A DNA stretch of 64,000 nt from Caenorhabditis elegans (Eukaryota; Nematoda; Chromadorea; Rhabditida; Rhabditidae), in assembly GCF_000002985.6 (NCBI RefSeq), contig NC_003282.8, positions 496,001-560,000 on the forward strand, read 5' to 3'. Made by a program: the position numbers and the translations under genes. Positions 34,708-45,897 of this stretch are shown here, one piece after another (position 1 is the stretch's first letter; each line of letters opens with the position of its first letter). The notes under the pieces were generated by a model. That model was not told the origin of the DNA, did no database searches, and was given only the letters and a program-made list of their open reading frames with translations.

Positions 34708-36134
34708 CAGTGTGTTGCTAAATTAGATGATACTTTCAGTTGGAACCTCCATGTTTCCTGGAAAACGAGCTTGACGCAAAAAATTTCTGAGAAACTGTCA
34801 AAATATATTGAATAAAAGAAAAAATTCAAAAAAAAAAAAAAAAACTATATAAAACATACTACTCAATTGTCAGAAAACGAACGGTTTGGAAAAAAACGTT
34901 CAAAACGAACATCAAATGTGTTGCTATTATTTTACGACATCCTATACACCGGACACAAAGAGGAGAGCTATATTTTGCCATTGACACAACAATGGTCTGC
35001 CAATTGGTGTGCCACAGGTTTGCAGCTAACGGGATGTTGTTCGGCATTTTTTGATACAGTGCGCGTCACTTACTATTCATTTCAACAATGTTTAAAAACT
35101 AAGAAACTTTTATGGTATAGTATTGTTATTAGATCATTCAAAAAATTTTGTATTTTTTTCAAGTTTAGATTTTGTCTTGGTTTTTTATGTTGTTTAAGGA
35201 ACTGTTATTAACGACAAGCCCAACAAAATCAGACATTTTGGTACATTTACAGGTTATTTGAAACTCCAACTTACGGCGACGAAAAAAAAAACAATTTTTA
35301 AACAGAGGTATAGCTTATTGGTAGTGTTTACTGGTTCAACGTGCCGAAATTGCTTGCAAATATGTTAAAATATTTCATCAGTGTTAAGTTTGAAAACATA
35401 AGAGATACACAAAAGAAATGTGTTACAACATTAATGTACACATTGCCATCAACATTTGATCAATAAGTCATTTCGCTGGCTTCTTACAGGCTTCTGAGTT
35501 ACAGTCGATTTAAGTGAGCTTGGTCCAATTTTCCACTTTCTTCGCGTGGCCTTCATTCCGAAATGACAAACTTTTATGTGACAAAAGGTTTTTTGAAGGC
35601 AAAATATTAAAACTGACAAAGGATCCAGTAGAAAAAAATGTTAAATTAAAAAAAAATTTTCAACGATTTTTCTGGTTAAAATGCTGAATTTCCCAATGAC
35701 GATACTCCTTCTTTAAACACAGTTTCCATCTTGAAATTTTGACAAAGACTGAAAAACGGTGTTTTTTAAATTTTTTTATTAATGCTTTAAAAGTTATTTA
35801 AGGTGTTAATATGCCTCGATGCCCTAACTATGTATAAGATATATTAGGCAGTTGGTTAAATACTAGTTTCATACAATCACATAACCTTTGTTGTATATCT
35901 TCTGGTTGTTGATCAGTATGTACATTTGGCTCTTAGCGTGAAATTTACTTTCTGTTCAAATCAATATTCTCCTTTTTTCTATCTCTCCAAACGTATGTTA
36001 ATTTTCCCTTCCCGCTCTCTGACAATACCTACGGGACACAACAATCTGCTACCCCCTCACTTGTTCAATTTCTCACAGGAAAACTTTCATATTTTTTATT
36101 TTCAAATATCCATCTGCAAAGATCGAAATTAAAA
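34708..36134. other. Intergenic DNA upstream of glt-7
   Basis: AT-rich and without a supported gene. A plus-strand open frame at 34867-35211 has no splice or family support. The TTTCTCACAG at about 36070-36078 could be an acceptor for a glt-7 5' UTR exon. Confidence 0.5.
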
Positions 36135-39100
36135 ATGAGATATTCCAGAATGAAAGAAAGCCAACTTCTGGTTTTCACACTAATCGCAGTTGGAATAGGT
36201 TTTGCTAGTGGTATTCTCCTACGACAGTTTGATTTATCGGATAATGCTCGGAATTTGGTCGGGTTTCCCGGTGAAATATTCATGCAGGTTCTCAAATTGA
36301 TGGTTTTGCCATTGATCTTTTCATCGTTGATTTCTTGTGAGTTTTTTGAGACTGTGTATTTGCCTACATGCCTACCTATGTACCTACGTCATACTCAAAA
36401 AAATCTCAAACCTGCTTGCTTTTTACCTGCATTTTTATTCCTGGCTTAGGATCGCGTGCCAGCCTACGCACCTGCCGCATGCTTTCATACGCACCTAGCA
36501 TATGTTTAACAACTGTATGCCTGCCTACGTGCCTACCCAAGACTACCCATGTGCCTTGTTCTTGCCTGCCTGATTCATGCCTTTCTACGTGTATGCCTAT
36601 TCCTGTCATATGGCACTCTTGCCTAAATGCGTGATCAATGCCCAGGCTACCTGCCTAGCTTATGCCTGCCTGTTTAAGTGCCTATCCTAACCCTGCCTAC
36701 ACTCCTAGACCGCGCCTAGTCTAAGCCTGCCTGGCAAAGTGCCTAGATCATGCCTGCCTGATTAATTTTCACCTAAGAGCCTACTCTATGCCTGCCTACA
36801 TGCCTACTTCAGCCAACCTTACACATTTTCCAGCCCTCGGTCAAATGGACGCATCCCGATCTGGAAAAATGAGTTTTATAGCAATTGCCTACTACCTGAC
36901 CACAGTAATTATTGCAAGCTGTATCGGTGTTGCAATGGTGTTTCTATTCCATCCCGGGGACCCTGATATGAGAAGTCATCGGCCTGAGGATGTAGTGATA
37001 CGAGAGGACAATAATATATCTGCACTTGATTCTATTTTGGATTTGATCAGGAACATGTTCCCACAGAATATTGTGGAAGCAACGATGTACAGGTCTCAGA
37101 CGGCTTTTGTAGTTGTGCGGAAGAAAATTTTGAAAAATGGCACGATCACACCGGTTTTGATGCGGAAAACGATTAAATTGACTCAAGGAACTAATATTTT
37201 AGGTAGGCCTGCGTACCTACATGCCTACAATTTTCTTTCCAGGACTGATTGTATTTTGCACTGGTTTTGGAATAGTAATCTCAAAACTTGGAGGCAAAGT
37301 CCGAGTGATAGTTGAATTCTTTATCGTTCTCGATAAAGTTGTCATGAAGTTTATATCAGTTCTAATGTTGTTCGCCCCATTCGGAATAGTCAGTTTGATT
37401 GCTTCGAGCGTTTTGGACATCGATGATCTCTACAAAATGGTCACTACAATGGCTTTGTGAGTTTTAATTTAGGTAGGCAGGTTGATGTGCCTACGTAGGC
37501 AGATTGCTGTGCTTACCTAGGCAGGTTGATGTGCCTACGCACCTATGTGATGCCTACCTGCCTACCTGATGCCTGCGCATAATACCTAAAGCTTTCAATG
37601 TCTGATTGCCTACAAATCTGCCTACCTAATTCCTGCGTGCCTAGCGTTTGAACCTGTTAGCCGAGCGTACATAGTAAGTGCCTACATCTTGTCTTCCCGA
37701 CTTTTTGATGCCTACCTGTTTGCCTACGTGCCTATCTTATATCTAGTTTCCTATGTACCTACGTGCCTAGCTGCATGTGCGCCTACGTGCCAACTCTCAC
37801 TAGGTATGGCTGCCTGTCTACGTACCTACCTAGGTACCTGCATCACGCCTGTCCGAATGTGCCTACCTCCTAAATTTACCTACCAGATGCCTCATTGTCT
37901 ACTAACCTTCTGCCTCCCCGCCTGCCTGCGTGCTCTACAGACTTATAAGCTTTAATATTTTCAGATACGTCTTCACAATAATGTGCAGTCTATTCCTTCA
38001 CTGCGTGATTGCAGTACCAACTTTGTATTTTTTCATAACTAAAAAGAGCCCAATTGATGTGGCGAAGGGAATGGTTCAGCCATTTGTGACGGCAATCGGC
38101 ACAGCGTCCAGTGGAGCGTCATTGCCTCAAGCGATGAGCAGTGTGGAAGAAAATTTGCATGTTGATGCCAGAATCGCTGGATTTATTATGCCACTCGGGA
38201 ACACTATTAATATGGAGCGTTTTTAGTTTTAAGTTTCAATTCTTGTGTGGGATTTGAGGCTCCCGATGACGCCTTGACCCCTGAAATGTTCCAATTTTTA
38301 GGACGGAAATGCCCTTTACGAGGCAGTCGCCGTTATCTTCGTAGCACAGCTTAACAACGTCACATTATCCTTTGCAGATGTGATTACAATTTGGTAGAAT
38401 GATATTTGACCCATCTATAAATCCGATCTCTCACTCTTTGTTGCAGCGTCACTGCAACTTTCGCCTCGATCGGTCTAAATGCGGTACCGGCCGGGCTAGT
38501 TTCGATGTTCGTCATCCTATCATCGGTAAATCTTCCAGTTTCGGATATTGCACTTTTGTTTACTGTTGATTGGTTCATGTAAGTGATGGGGAAGGATTCA
38601 AAAAGGTAAACAAAATGGGGTAAGCCTCAGATTCGGTTGGATTAAGGAAGTGTTTTCTTATATTTATTTCTAAAAAAAACATATACTGATTTGAATATTA
38701 AAAATTTTAAAAATAGAGTTGCCCACCAGAGATCAACGGCACATCATTTTCTATTTGGGGAAAGTCTTTTGAAAAAGGCTAAAGCTTAGGCTCAGGTTTA
38801 GGTTTAGGCTTAGGTTTTGGGCTAGGCTTAGGATCAGGTTTAGGCTTAGGCTGAGGTCTAGGCTTAGGCTTAGGCTCAAGCTTAGGCTGACGCTTAGGCA
38901 TAGGGTTAGGCTTAGTTTCAGGATTAGGCTTATGCTTAGGAAAAAGAACTTTAAAATTTTTGCTTTGATTCTTCTCCAGGTACATCATCACGAGTCCTTA
39001 AATGTTTCATGCGCACCTAGTTACACGCCTGCCTACAATTTTTTAAACTGGTTTTTTTTCAAAAGTACAACTGATTGCATTTTTAAAAAACCAGGTGCAC

Positions 39101-39688
39101 TTGAGAAGTAGGTAGGCGCGTAGGCATGAAACAGGCAGTTAAAATTTAATGCCTCACTTGAGTTTTCAACAACTTTTTTTATCGAATTTTTTAACAAAAA
39201 CCAGTTTTTCAGAGATCGCGTCCGCACTGCTCTAAATGTCCTCGGTGATGCATATTGTGCTTGCGTCGTTCAGCACTTTTTGCAGGTAGTTCAAAAATTC
39301 TTAAACTACTGTAAAATGATGATAATCTATTCCAGGATGATCTTACTCATGAACATCATCATATTTTGGACGAATTGAAGTTAGAGGAAGGCGACTTAGC
39401 CGAGATTGATCGCCCGGATCAGCTCCCCGAAAAAGTGAAAAAGGTATTTCCGATTTTAAAATCTAAATTAAAAAATAAAAAAAAAACCAAACGCTGCTTC
39501 AGGTATCATTCGTCGACTTCCATCACATTCCATCGCCAAGTGCTCCGCCAGTTTTCAATTCCACAAAAACCTATTCTTTAAAATCTGCAATAATTGGCCC
39601 CCTGAGAGCCCACGTTGCTCTTCAAACCAGACTTTCTCAATTGTCAGAGGAATGTAAATTAGAGGAGCATGAATCTAAAGATCTTTAA
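36135..39688 (+). CDS. glt-7: Glutamate transporter family protein GLT-7
   Basis: Nine exons: 36135-36336, 36834-37202, 37243-37456, 37965-38214, 38302-38393, 38447-38578, 39213-39285, 39336-39443, 39503-39688; 541 codons. The protein is an EAAT/SLC1-type sodium-coupled glutamate carrier of the plasma membrane. Visible features: TM1-TM2 with LKLMVLPLIFSSLIS, an extracellular loop after TM3, hairpin 1 TASSGASLPQAMSS, the TM7 motif NTINMDGNALYEA, hairpin 2 ASIGLNAVPAGLVSM (seemingly one residue shorter than usual) and TM8 DWFIDRVRTALNVLGDA with the conserved Asp/Arg. The C-terminal tail is soluble and acidic. The junction 38214/38302 lacks a GT donor: the intron starts GAGCGT. Introns 1 and 3 are filled with GCCTAC repeats, and intron 6 holds TTAGGC repeats. 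Confidence 0.93.
36355..36810 (+). repeat. GCCTAC repeats, glt-7 intron 1
   Basis: Long run of degenerate TGCCTACCTA and TGCCTGCCTA units, making up nearly the whole intron. Confidence 0.88.
37465..37935 (+). repeat. GCCTAC repeats, glt-7 intron 3
   Basis: Degenerate GTGCCTACGTAGGC and TGCCTACCTGCCTACC units fill the intron. Confidence 0.88.
38780..38943 (+). repeat. Degenerate TTAGGC array, glt-7 intron 6
   Basis: The plus strand reads GGCTTAGGCTCAGGTTTAGG and similar, the nematode telomere unit with substitutions. Confidence 0.88.
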
Positions 39689-40738
39689 TGAACATTTCTT
39701 TGTATTGGCTTCCCTGGAACACACACACAGTTCATAAAGCTATTCTGCTCATCTTAGGTGCAAGCATTAGCATTATTAAATAGGATATCCGGTTGTGTAT
39801 CTAGATTTTATGTCATTTATAGAAAAATCTTCCCACTTGTAGACTTTAATGTGGTTTTTCTGAACGTTTTAAGATGTGATATCACTTTTTGTTGCAATTT
39901 TTGGTAATAAATAGTAGATTTTAGTAGTTATCTATATTTGATTTAGAACCTAAAATTTATTAGAAATTGTAAGAAACTAAATTTGAAAAAAAACAGTTTG
40001 GCTGAAAATTTTGCATGAAAAGTTTACATATTTTAAAATTTAAAATTCAGAGTTTTCAATTTTTTTAAAAACGATTTTCATAGTTTAATTTAACTCTAAT
40101 CACTTTTATTTTAACATTCTAGAGATTTAGCATGTAGAAATTCTTTAAATTTTTCAACAACTTCACAGTTCTTAGAAATTTTGGCAATTCACGAAAACTT
40201 TTTTGGAGTTTTCCATCTTCATAGACATGTGCAAAAATTGGCTCAAAAATTTAATCCAAAATTTTCATAATGCGTGTCAAAAAAGTTCTAGAATTTCATG
40301 ATTTCACAGCCAACATATTCCTTCACAATTTCAGAGTTTTGTTTTTTGAACTCAAAAAACCTTCTCAACTCATTTGTCCGTCATCTAGATTAATTTAAGA
40401 AAGTATTTGATCAATAGCTCATTGAACTCTGGTTGCTGGAACTTCTATGTTTATTTCTGGGTATCAAATTGCTTTCTGAAATGGTCGCGGTGATAAACAT
40501 AAAGAACTTGCATTTAAATGTTCGTTCTGGGGGCTTACCGAGTACCTTTTTAATTTTTTGTTGTGGCGAGGCGTTTCCCGTCCTCCCAAATGTCTTGTGA
40601 AATTTATACTAACCTTTTTAGAGGCTTTTTCCGGTTAAGGCGAGGCGAGAAGGCATAAATTTTTGTAGAAATCTGCTACAGAAAAAAGATGAACAATTTC
40701 AATTCAAAAAACATAGAGATAAAACAAAAAAAAACTAC
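39689..40738. other. Region after glt-7, no gene seen
   Basis: AT-rich sequence downstream of the glt-7 stop. An AATAAA near 39905-39911 could be a distal poly(A) signal. No other feature is supported. Confidence 0.5.
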
Positions 40739-40888
40739 TTATCCCGTATACTCTAAACGTTCATCAGCGACGTGATTGAGCTGATAAGCTTCTTTCTCTT
40801 CTGGGATTAGCGTAGTAAGGAATTCATATTCCGTTTTGATTTTCAGATTGATGAAGCTATCACATTTGTGTGTGAATCTTGGAGCCAT
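40739..40888 (-). CDS. Possible small ORF or gene remnant, 49 codons
   Basis: The minus strand reads MAPRFTHKCDSFINLKIKTE, continuing through YEFLTTLIPEEKEAYQ to a TAA. Composition and codon use look more protein-like than the surrounding DNA and it starts with ATG. I see no acceptor upstream, no clear donor before the stop and no recognised domain. It may be a real small protein, an orphan exon or chance. Confidence 0.3.
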   Translation of the reverse strand: MAPRFTHKCDSFINLKIKTEYEFLTTLIPEEKEAYQLNHVADERLEYTG

Positions 40889-40969
40889 TTTTTATTTTAA
40901 AACTTTAGTTTGATGTAGTTCAATTTTTCCAAGATTTTGCTTACAAAATCTTGGTGGGCAGACAAGTAG

Positions 40970-41345
40970 GCAAATATAAAGGCACTTAGGCAGATAGTCT
41001 ACGAGAAAGCACGTAATAGGCTGTAGGCAGGCGGTAAGCTCACAGGTAGGCAAAAAATAAGCTAAAATGCATTAATAATAATGTAGCAGGTAAATAATAG
41101 GCGTGAGACACTTAGGTAGGCAGTCATGTAAGCCTTAAGGCAGGCAGGCGTGTGTGAGATAGGCACTGACAAAATGCATGCATGTGGTAGGTGGGCGATA
41201 GATAGATTCTTAAGAGGCGGCATGCAGGCAGGCAAAAAATAGGCATGTAATAGGCTGTAGACAGGCAAAAGTCATGCACGCAATAGGCGAAAGGCAGGTA
41301 GGCAAAAGGTAGGCTTGTAGCAGCAGGCAGTACGCCGGCAAGTTC
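40970..41345 (-). repeat. GTAGGC/GCAGGC repeats
   Basis: Degenerate GGCAGGTAGGCAAAAGGTAG-type units, the inverse of the GCCTAC family. Confidence 0.82.
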
Positions 41346-42050
41346 CCCTATCCTTTAGAGCTCCTGTAAAATGGTAAAACTAGCAGACTAGACTGCTCAT
41401 ATTCCGGATGTCAGGTGCACTTGTCCCCGCCACGATATTTGCCAAAAAAAATGTAAAAATGTCCAAACAATGATGACTCTCGATCTTTCTGACCTCTTCT
41501 CAGTACCACCCTTGTGTCTGAAACCTGAGATTTTTGACGCAGAAGCTTGCACATACACCGTGAAAAAAACAGAGAGCCAAACATGCAATAAAATGTTGTG
41601 AAGCGAGTTTCGTTCTCCATTTTTCTTTTAGTTTTTTGAACAGAACAGAAACAAAAAAAAACGAGAAACAATTATGTTAAAATTAGTACATGCCTTTCTT
41701 CGTGGACCTCTCGAACCTCAGACAAGACCTCAGAACAAGTGCTCACCCAGAATTTTGACTTTTGAAATGCTGAATAACTATAATCATTTACTTTTTGTTC
41801 TGTTGTAAATATTTGGATAAATGCCACAATTGATTATATGTTTTTCATAGCTAGTTTTCATGTATGTTCGGTTTCTTGAAGTATTTATTATGAAACATCA
41901 ACTTTTGTTTAGTTTTACAATTAGTTCCAAATTTTTTTTTCAGATAATCAAAAATCATCACTTTTCAAATTTGCAAAAATTGAAAATTAATTTTTTATTC
42001 AAACTTTGTGTTCAGTTATCTATTTCAGTCAATTTTTTTTGTTCAGAGTA
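41346..42050. other. Intergenic DNA, nothing recognised
   Basis: No gene, RNA or clear repeat could be supported. The short open frames lack family or splice support. Confidence 0.5.
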
Positions 42051-42054
42051 TTCA

Positions 42055-42490
42055 GGTATTGTCTTCGTACCTGTTGTATGCTTGCCTCAAGCCTGCTTTG
42101 TGCCTACCTTAAGCATGCCTGCCTTCAAATCTGAATTTCGCGCTACGTGTCTACTTGCCTTCATTTTACCTGTTTGTTACCATCTGTGCACCAGGCCTTC
42201 TCAAGCCTGCTTTGTGCTTAATATTTACGGTCATGAATGTCTACCTGCCTACCCAAGTCTTTTTGCCTTATGCCTGCCTACGTGCCTACGTGACTTTATT
42301 TTCCCCTATCTACCTTTGTCTATCTTAGCCTTATATCTACCCTCTTATGCGCATTTTTTTCACCTATCTGCCTATGTGCCCATCTACACACTTTTTTTAC
42401 AAATTACAATGTTTTTGGAGTTTGAAAGCTGAAGGCTTACTTTTAGGCTGCCTGCGTGCATGCCTATTTGCCTGCCTTAATCTTGCCTCA
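42055..42490 (+). repeat. GCCTAC-type repeats, decayed
   Basis: TTGCCTCAAGCCTGC, GTGCCTACCTTAAGC, ATGCCTGCCTACGTGCCTAC and similar units. The 190-codon open frame across this block is a by-product of the repeat. Confidence 0.75.
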
Positions 42491-45300
42491 TGCTATAATT
42501 TTAAATATTCAAAACTAGCAAAAAATAAAATCTTCGCCATGGAGATTTGATGTTTGACCTATTACAAAAAAGGTCCTAAAAATAACAAATGTCACCATTA
42601 CATATTTCAAAAAAAAGCCGAAACATTTTTTAGTGTTTAGTCACAGTTTCCGAAAAATAAAAAATTCCGAAAAAACGCTATACGTTTAAAATCGGCCAAA
42701 ATTTTGTATTTTTTGTGTCTACTATAGTTTTTCGTTTGCAGTGTAGCTTTAAATATATAAAATAATAAAGTTCATAACAATGTTTCTATAATTACAGCCA
42801 AAACTTTATTTTTTCCCCCTCTCACCTTTAAGCAGACGTCTTCTAATGTGGCTCCGTTCCGCCCTACTCTGATCATCCTTTTAACACGCACCACTTTGAC
42901 AGTGTTTATATCTTGGTTTCCCTCGTATTTATCAAAAAATTGCCAACTAACAAAGTACGTAAAAAATATTTCTCTATTTTTCAACAGTTAAACATTTTTT
43001 GATAAAACTTAATACAAACGAGATATAAGCCATTAAAGTCGATTAGACAAAAAACAATTTTCAAATAAAAAATATTTCAGATTCCTCTACCAAAAAAAAA
43101 ATGAAAATGATGCTCTTCAACTTCCATCGAATACGACATCCAGATGTAAGTGATGTTTTGTCGAAATTGGGGTTAGGTAACGTACAAGCCAAGAAAAAAC
43201 ACGACAATGTTCCCGCCAAAAAGAAGAAGAATGGAACCTCCCCCACGCAAAGTCGTTAAAGTTTGTTTTTTTTTGTGTTTTTTCTCTCGAGTTTCTTTTT
43301 TCTTGTAATCCCTCCTGGCTTAACTGGGTAATTTTGAAATTTTTGCAATTTTTAAAAAAAGAGTTTTGATAGATTTTTAGCACAAATTTTAAAGTTATTT
43401 TTTTGATGCAGATCTTTGAAATGTTAAGTTTTTCCCTACCTCAGAAATATCAAATTTAACTTCTAATTGGCATAGTTAGGAGCAGTTAGACTTGCCAATA
43501 ACATTGTAGAAAAGTTCAAATTACCTCAGCAAACAATTTATTCTCAAAATATGATTTCTTTTTGTTTAGCAAGTTTTGGATATTTTCTGAAAATTTAATT
43601 CGAAACTTCGAAAAAAAAGTTGGTAAGTGAACAGCAGAGTCGTTAAACAAGGCGATTATTGTTATGTTTGGAAGAAAAAGAATACTACATCAGAGATCGG
43701 GAAAGGTCTAGGATTCTATGTAGGCATACTGGTGCCTACCTAATGCTTTCAAGACTTTTCCATTTTCTTGCTATTATTTTTTACCTGCATAAATCAATAC
43801 ATTAAAAATTTAGAGAACAAATTTCAAACACTACGTTATATGCACCTGACTTTTGCAGCTTTATCCCAAAAATTTCCCAAAAATAGTTACAGCGGCTGAC
43901 GTCTAGCGGGTTTGGTTTTGTGATAAGACTCGCAAGGTGTCGGGCGCAAAAACTTGTTGCATATAGTAAAATTCTCACTAAAATTGTTTCAGCGGCCGAC
44001 ATCTTGCGGGCCCTATTTCGTATTCAAATTTTGTGACTTTGTGAGGTGTTCGTCCCAAAAAATGTGTGTTTTTTCCTAAACATTCTCTCTTATAGAAATC
44101 TTTAAAAAATCGAATTTTTTGTACTTTTTAAAGTTTAAAATTAAGCTTAAAAACGTGTTTGACATTAGCAGGGCAATTAATTTTCCAATTAGAAAAATTG
44201 GAAACACATGGAAAATCTGTGAACATAGGGTGAATGTTTCTTAATTGGCTTCTTGAACTTTACTAATTTACATGAATTTTTTAAATTTTTATAATAAAAG
44301 AAATAGCTCTAAAATTGAATTTGCAGCCCAATAAACTATTGTGCTTAATTTTGGTTCAAATTTTTTTTTTGAAATTTTGGCCAAAAGGAAACATTTTAAG
44401 GGAGCAATTTTTCAAATGTTATGCCAAACTTATGGAAAAATGGAATTTTGAATTCCCGCCAAAATTTTCGGAACACTTGATGTTTTCTTCGGATCGGCAA
44501 AATACACAAGGTGTGCATAAAAATACAGATTCTATGACTTTTTTCATCTTTACCAAAATAACTTTGATATGCATTTAACTACCATGTTTTGAAACATTTT
44601 CCCCCTCATAAAAATATCATATTCATATAAAAACAACCCCCAAACAGGAAACTGGCAAAGGATTGTTTGTCTACCTCTGAACATCCTGAACATTCTTTGC
44701 TCTTATTCCGGCCGTCTCCTTTGTGACATTCCAGACTCTACTCTAACCTAGTCAATCTCTTCCTTGAGAAAAAGTGCCGAAATAATTGGTTTCCAGTCGA
44801 TGATTTAGTCCGGAAGTACGCGCAAACACCTCTTCCAAGAAAAAAAGTGCGGCGGTTTTTGCAGATGAAGAAAGAAGAACTTGATGATTTTTTTCTTTCC
44901 ATAATTTGATCTTCTTTTCGCACTTCTTTCACAATTACAATTTACAAGTACGGGTTTTTGGAGAGTCAAGACTTCCAAGCTTTTCCGCAAACTTTTTTGT
45001 TTGGAATTTCTAAAATGAACGAGTTTTCCCAATTTTTTATGTTTTTGTTAACAATTTTTTTGAATTTTGAAAATTCTTCCAAAGAAATTTGAAATTAATT
45101 TGGTTTTTCCGCCGCCTGAAAAGATTCAATTTAAAAAATTCAAAAAAAAAAGTGACTTTTCCTCCAATTTCTTTGAAAATTTGAAGTTCGAGCTTCCCTC
45201 AAAATGAAATTTAAAAAATTTAAAATTCCGCCAAGATTTTTGCAAAAATAAACTTCAAATTTCGTCCCAAACTTTTATTCTAAAGGATTAAAGTATTAAA
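42491..45300. other. Gene-poor stretch with repeat fragments
   Basis: Around 42895-43080 a sequence with TTTATATCTTGG, AAAAATTGCCAACTAACAAA and GAGATATAAGCCATTAAAGT resembles the start of a repeat also seen near 63918-64000. At 43860-44010 a block with CAGCGGCTGACGTCTAGCGG is repeated as CAGCGGCCGACATCTTGCGG. No gene is supported. Confidence 0.5.
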
Positions 45301-45301
45301 A

Positions 45302-45541
45302 GACGATCCGTTCTTCAAGTGCTATGCACTGCGGATCTGGGATTCAGGAACACTGCCTGGTGGTGATCCCTCTGGCCTGTAATTTAAGCCACGTCCTAGC
45401 CGGGGACTGTGGCCGATAAACCAGTCGTGGATTGCTCCACTTCCCAATAGAGGCTGGGTGAACCTAGGGGGTGAGGCCGGACTTGAACTCGTGACCTCCA
45501 GACTGCTAGCGGCCACCACTACCGACTGAGCTATCTGCCCC
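45302..45541 (-). mobile_element. tRNA-derived SINE
   Basis: On the minus strand the element starts GGGGCAGATAGCTCAGTCGG, with a pol III A box (TAGCTCAGTCGG, 45522-45533) and a B box (GTTCAAGTCC, 45479-45488) about 35 bases apart, as in a tRNA gene. About 150 bases of unrelated body follow (CCCAGCCTCTATTGGGAAGT ... CGCAGTGCATAGCAC). The tRNA part has no intact acceptor stem at its 3' side, so this is a SINE rather than a tRNA gene. Confidence 0.85.
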
Positions 45542-45723
45542 TAAATTGAAAATATGAATTTCCCTCCAACTTTTCCAAAAATTTTGAATTTTGTCTCATG
45601 TTTCGCAAAAAAATTTTTCTAACAATCTTTTAAAAATTAGAAATTTCAAATTTTCGAAATTATTTCAAAAACCAAAGTTATGTAGCGCCGAAATTTTTAA
45701 AATTTTGAAAAAAAAACTCACGT

Positions 45724-45897
45724 GGTGACAGACAGTCCCAATACGGTTTGATCTACAAAAAATGCGGGAATTTTTTGCCCAAAAAATGTGACGTCAGCAC
45801 GTTCTTAACCACGCAAAATCAGCTGAAAACTGCGTAACTTCTCCCGCATTTTGTGTAGATCTACGTAGATCAAACCGAAATGAGACACTCTGGCACC
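45724..45897. mobile_element. MITE with GGTTTGATCTAC inverted ends
   Basis: Left arm: GGTGACAGACAGTCCC, CGGTTTGATCTAC, AAATGCGGGA. Right arm inverse: TCCCGCATTTTGTGTAGATC, GATCAAACCG, GACACTCTGGCACC. The two arms are about 70 bases each. Confidence 0.82.

Noticed and set aside
34867..35211. 114-codon plus-strand open frame
   Set aside because: No splice sites, no domain, and biased composition; consistent with chance in AT-rich DNA.
39115..39140. CTGTTTCA-like piRNA upstream motif on the minus strand
   Set aside because: A single match inside repeat-derived sequence, without the expected AT-rich context or a U at the expected spacing.
41860..42432. 190-codon plus-strand open frame
   Set aside because: Half of it is GCCTAC-type repeat, with no splice context or recognisable domain.
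45322..45541. Candidate functional tRNA gene
   Set aside because: A and B boxes are present but the 3' acceptor strand does not pair with the 5' GGGGCAG, and a SINE body follows.
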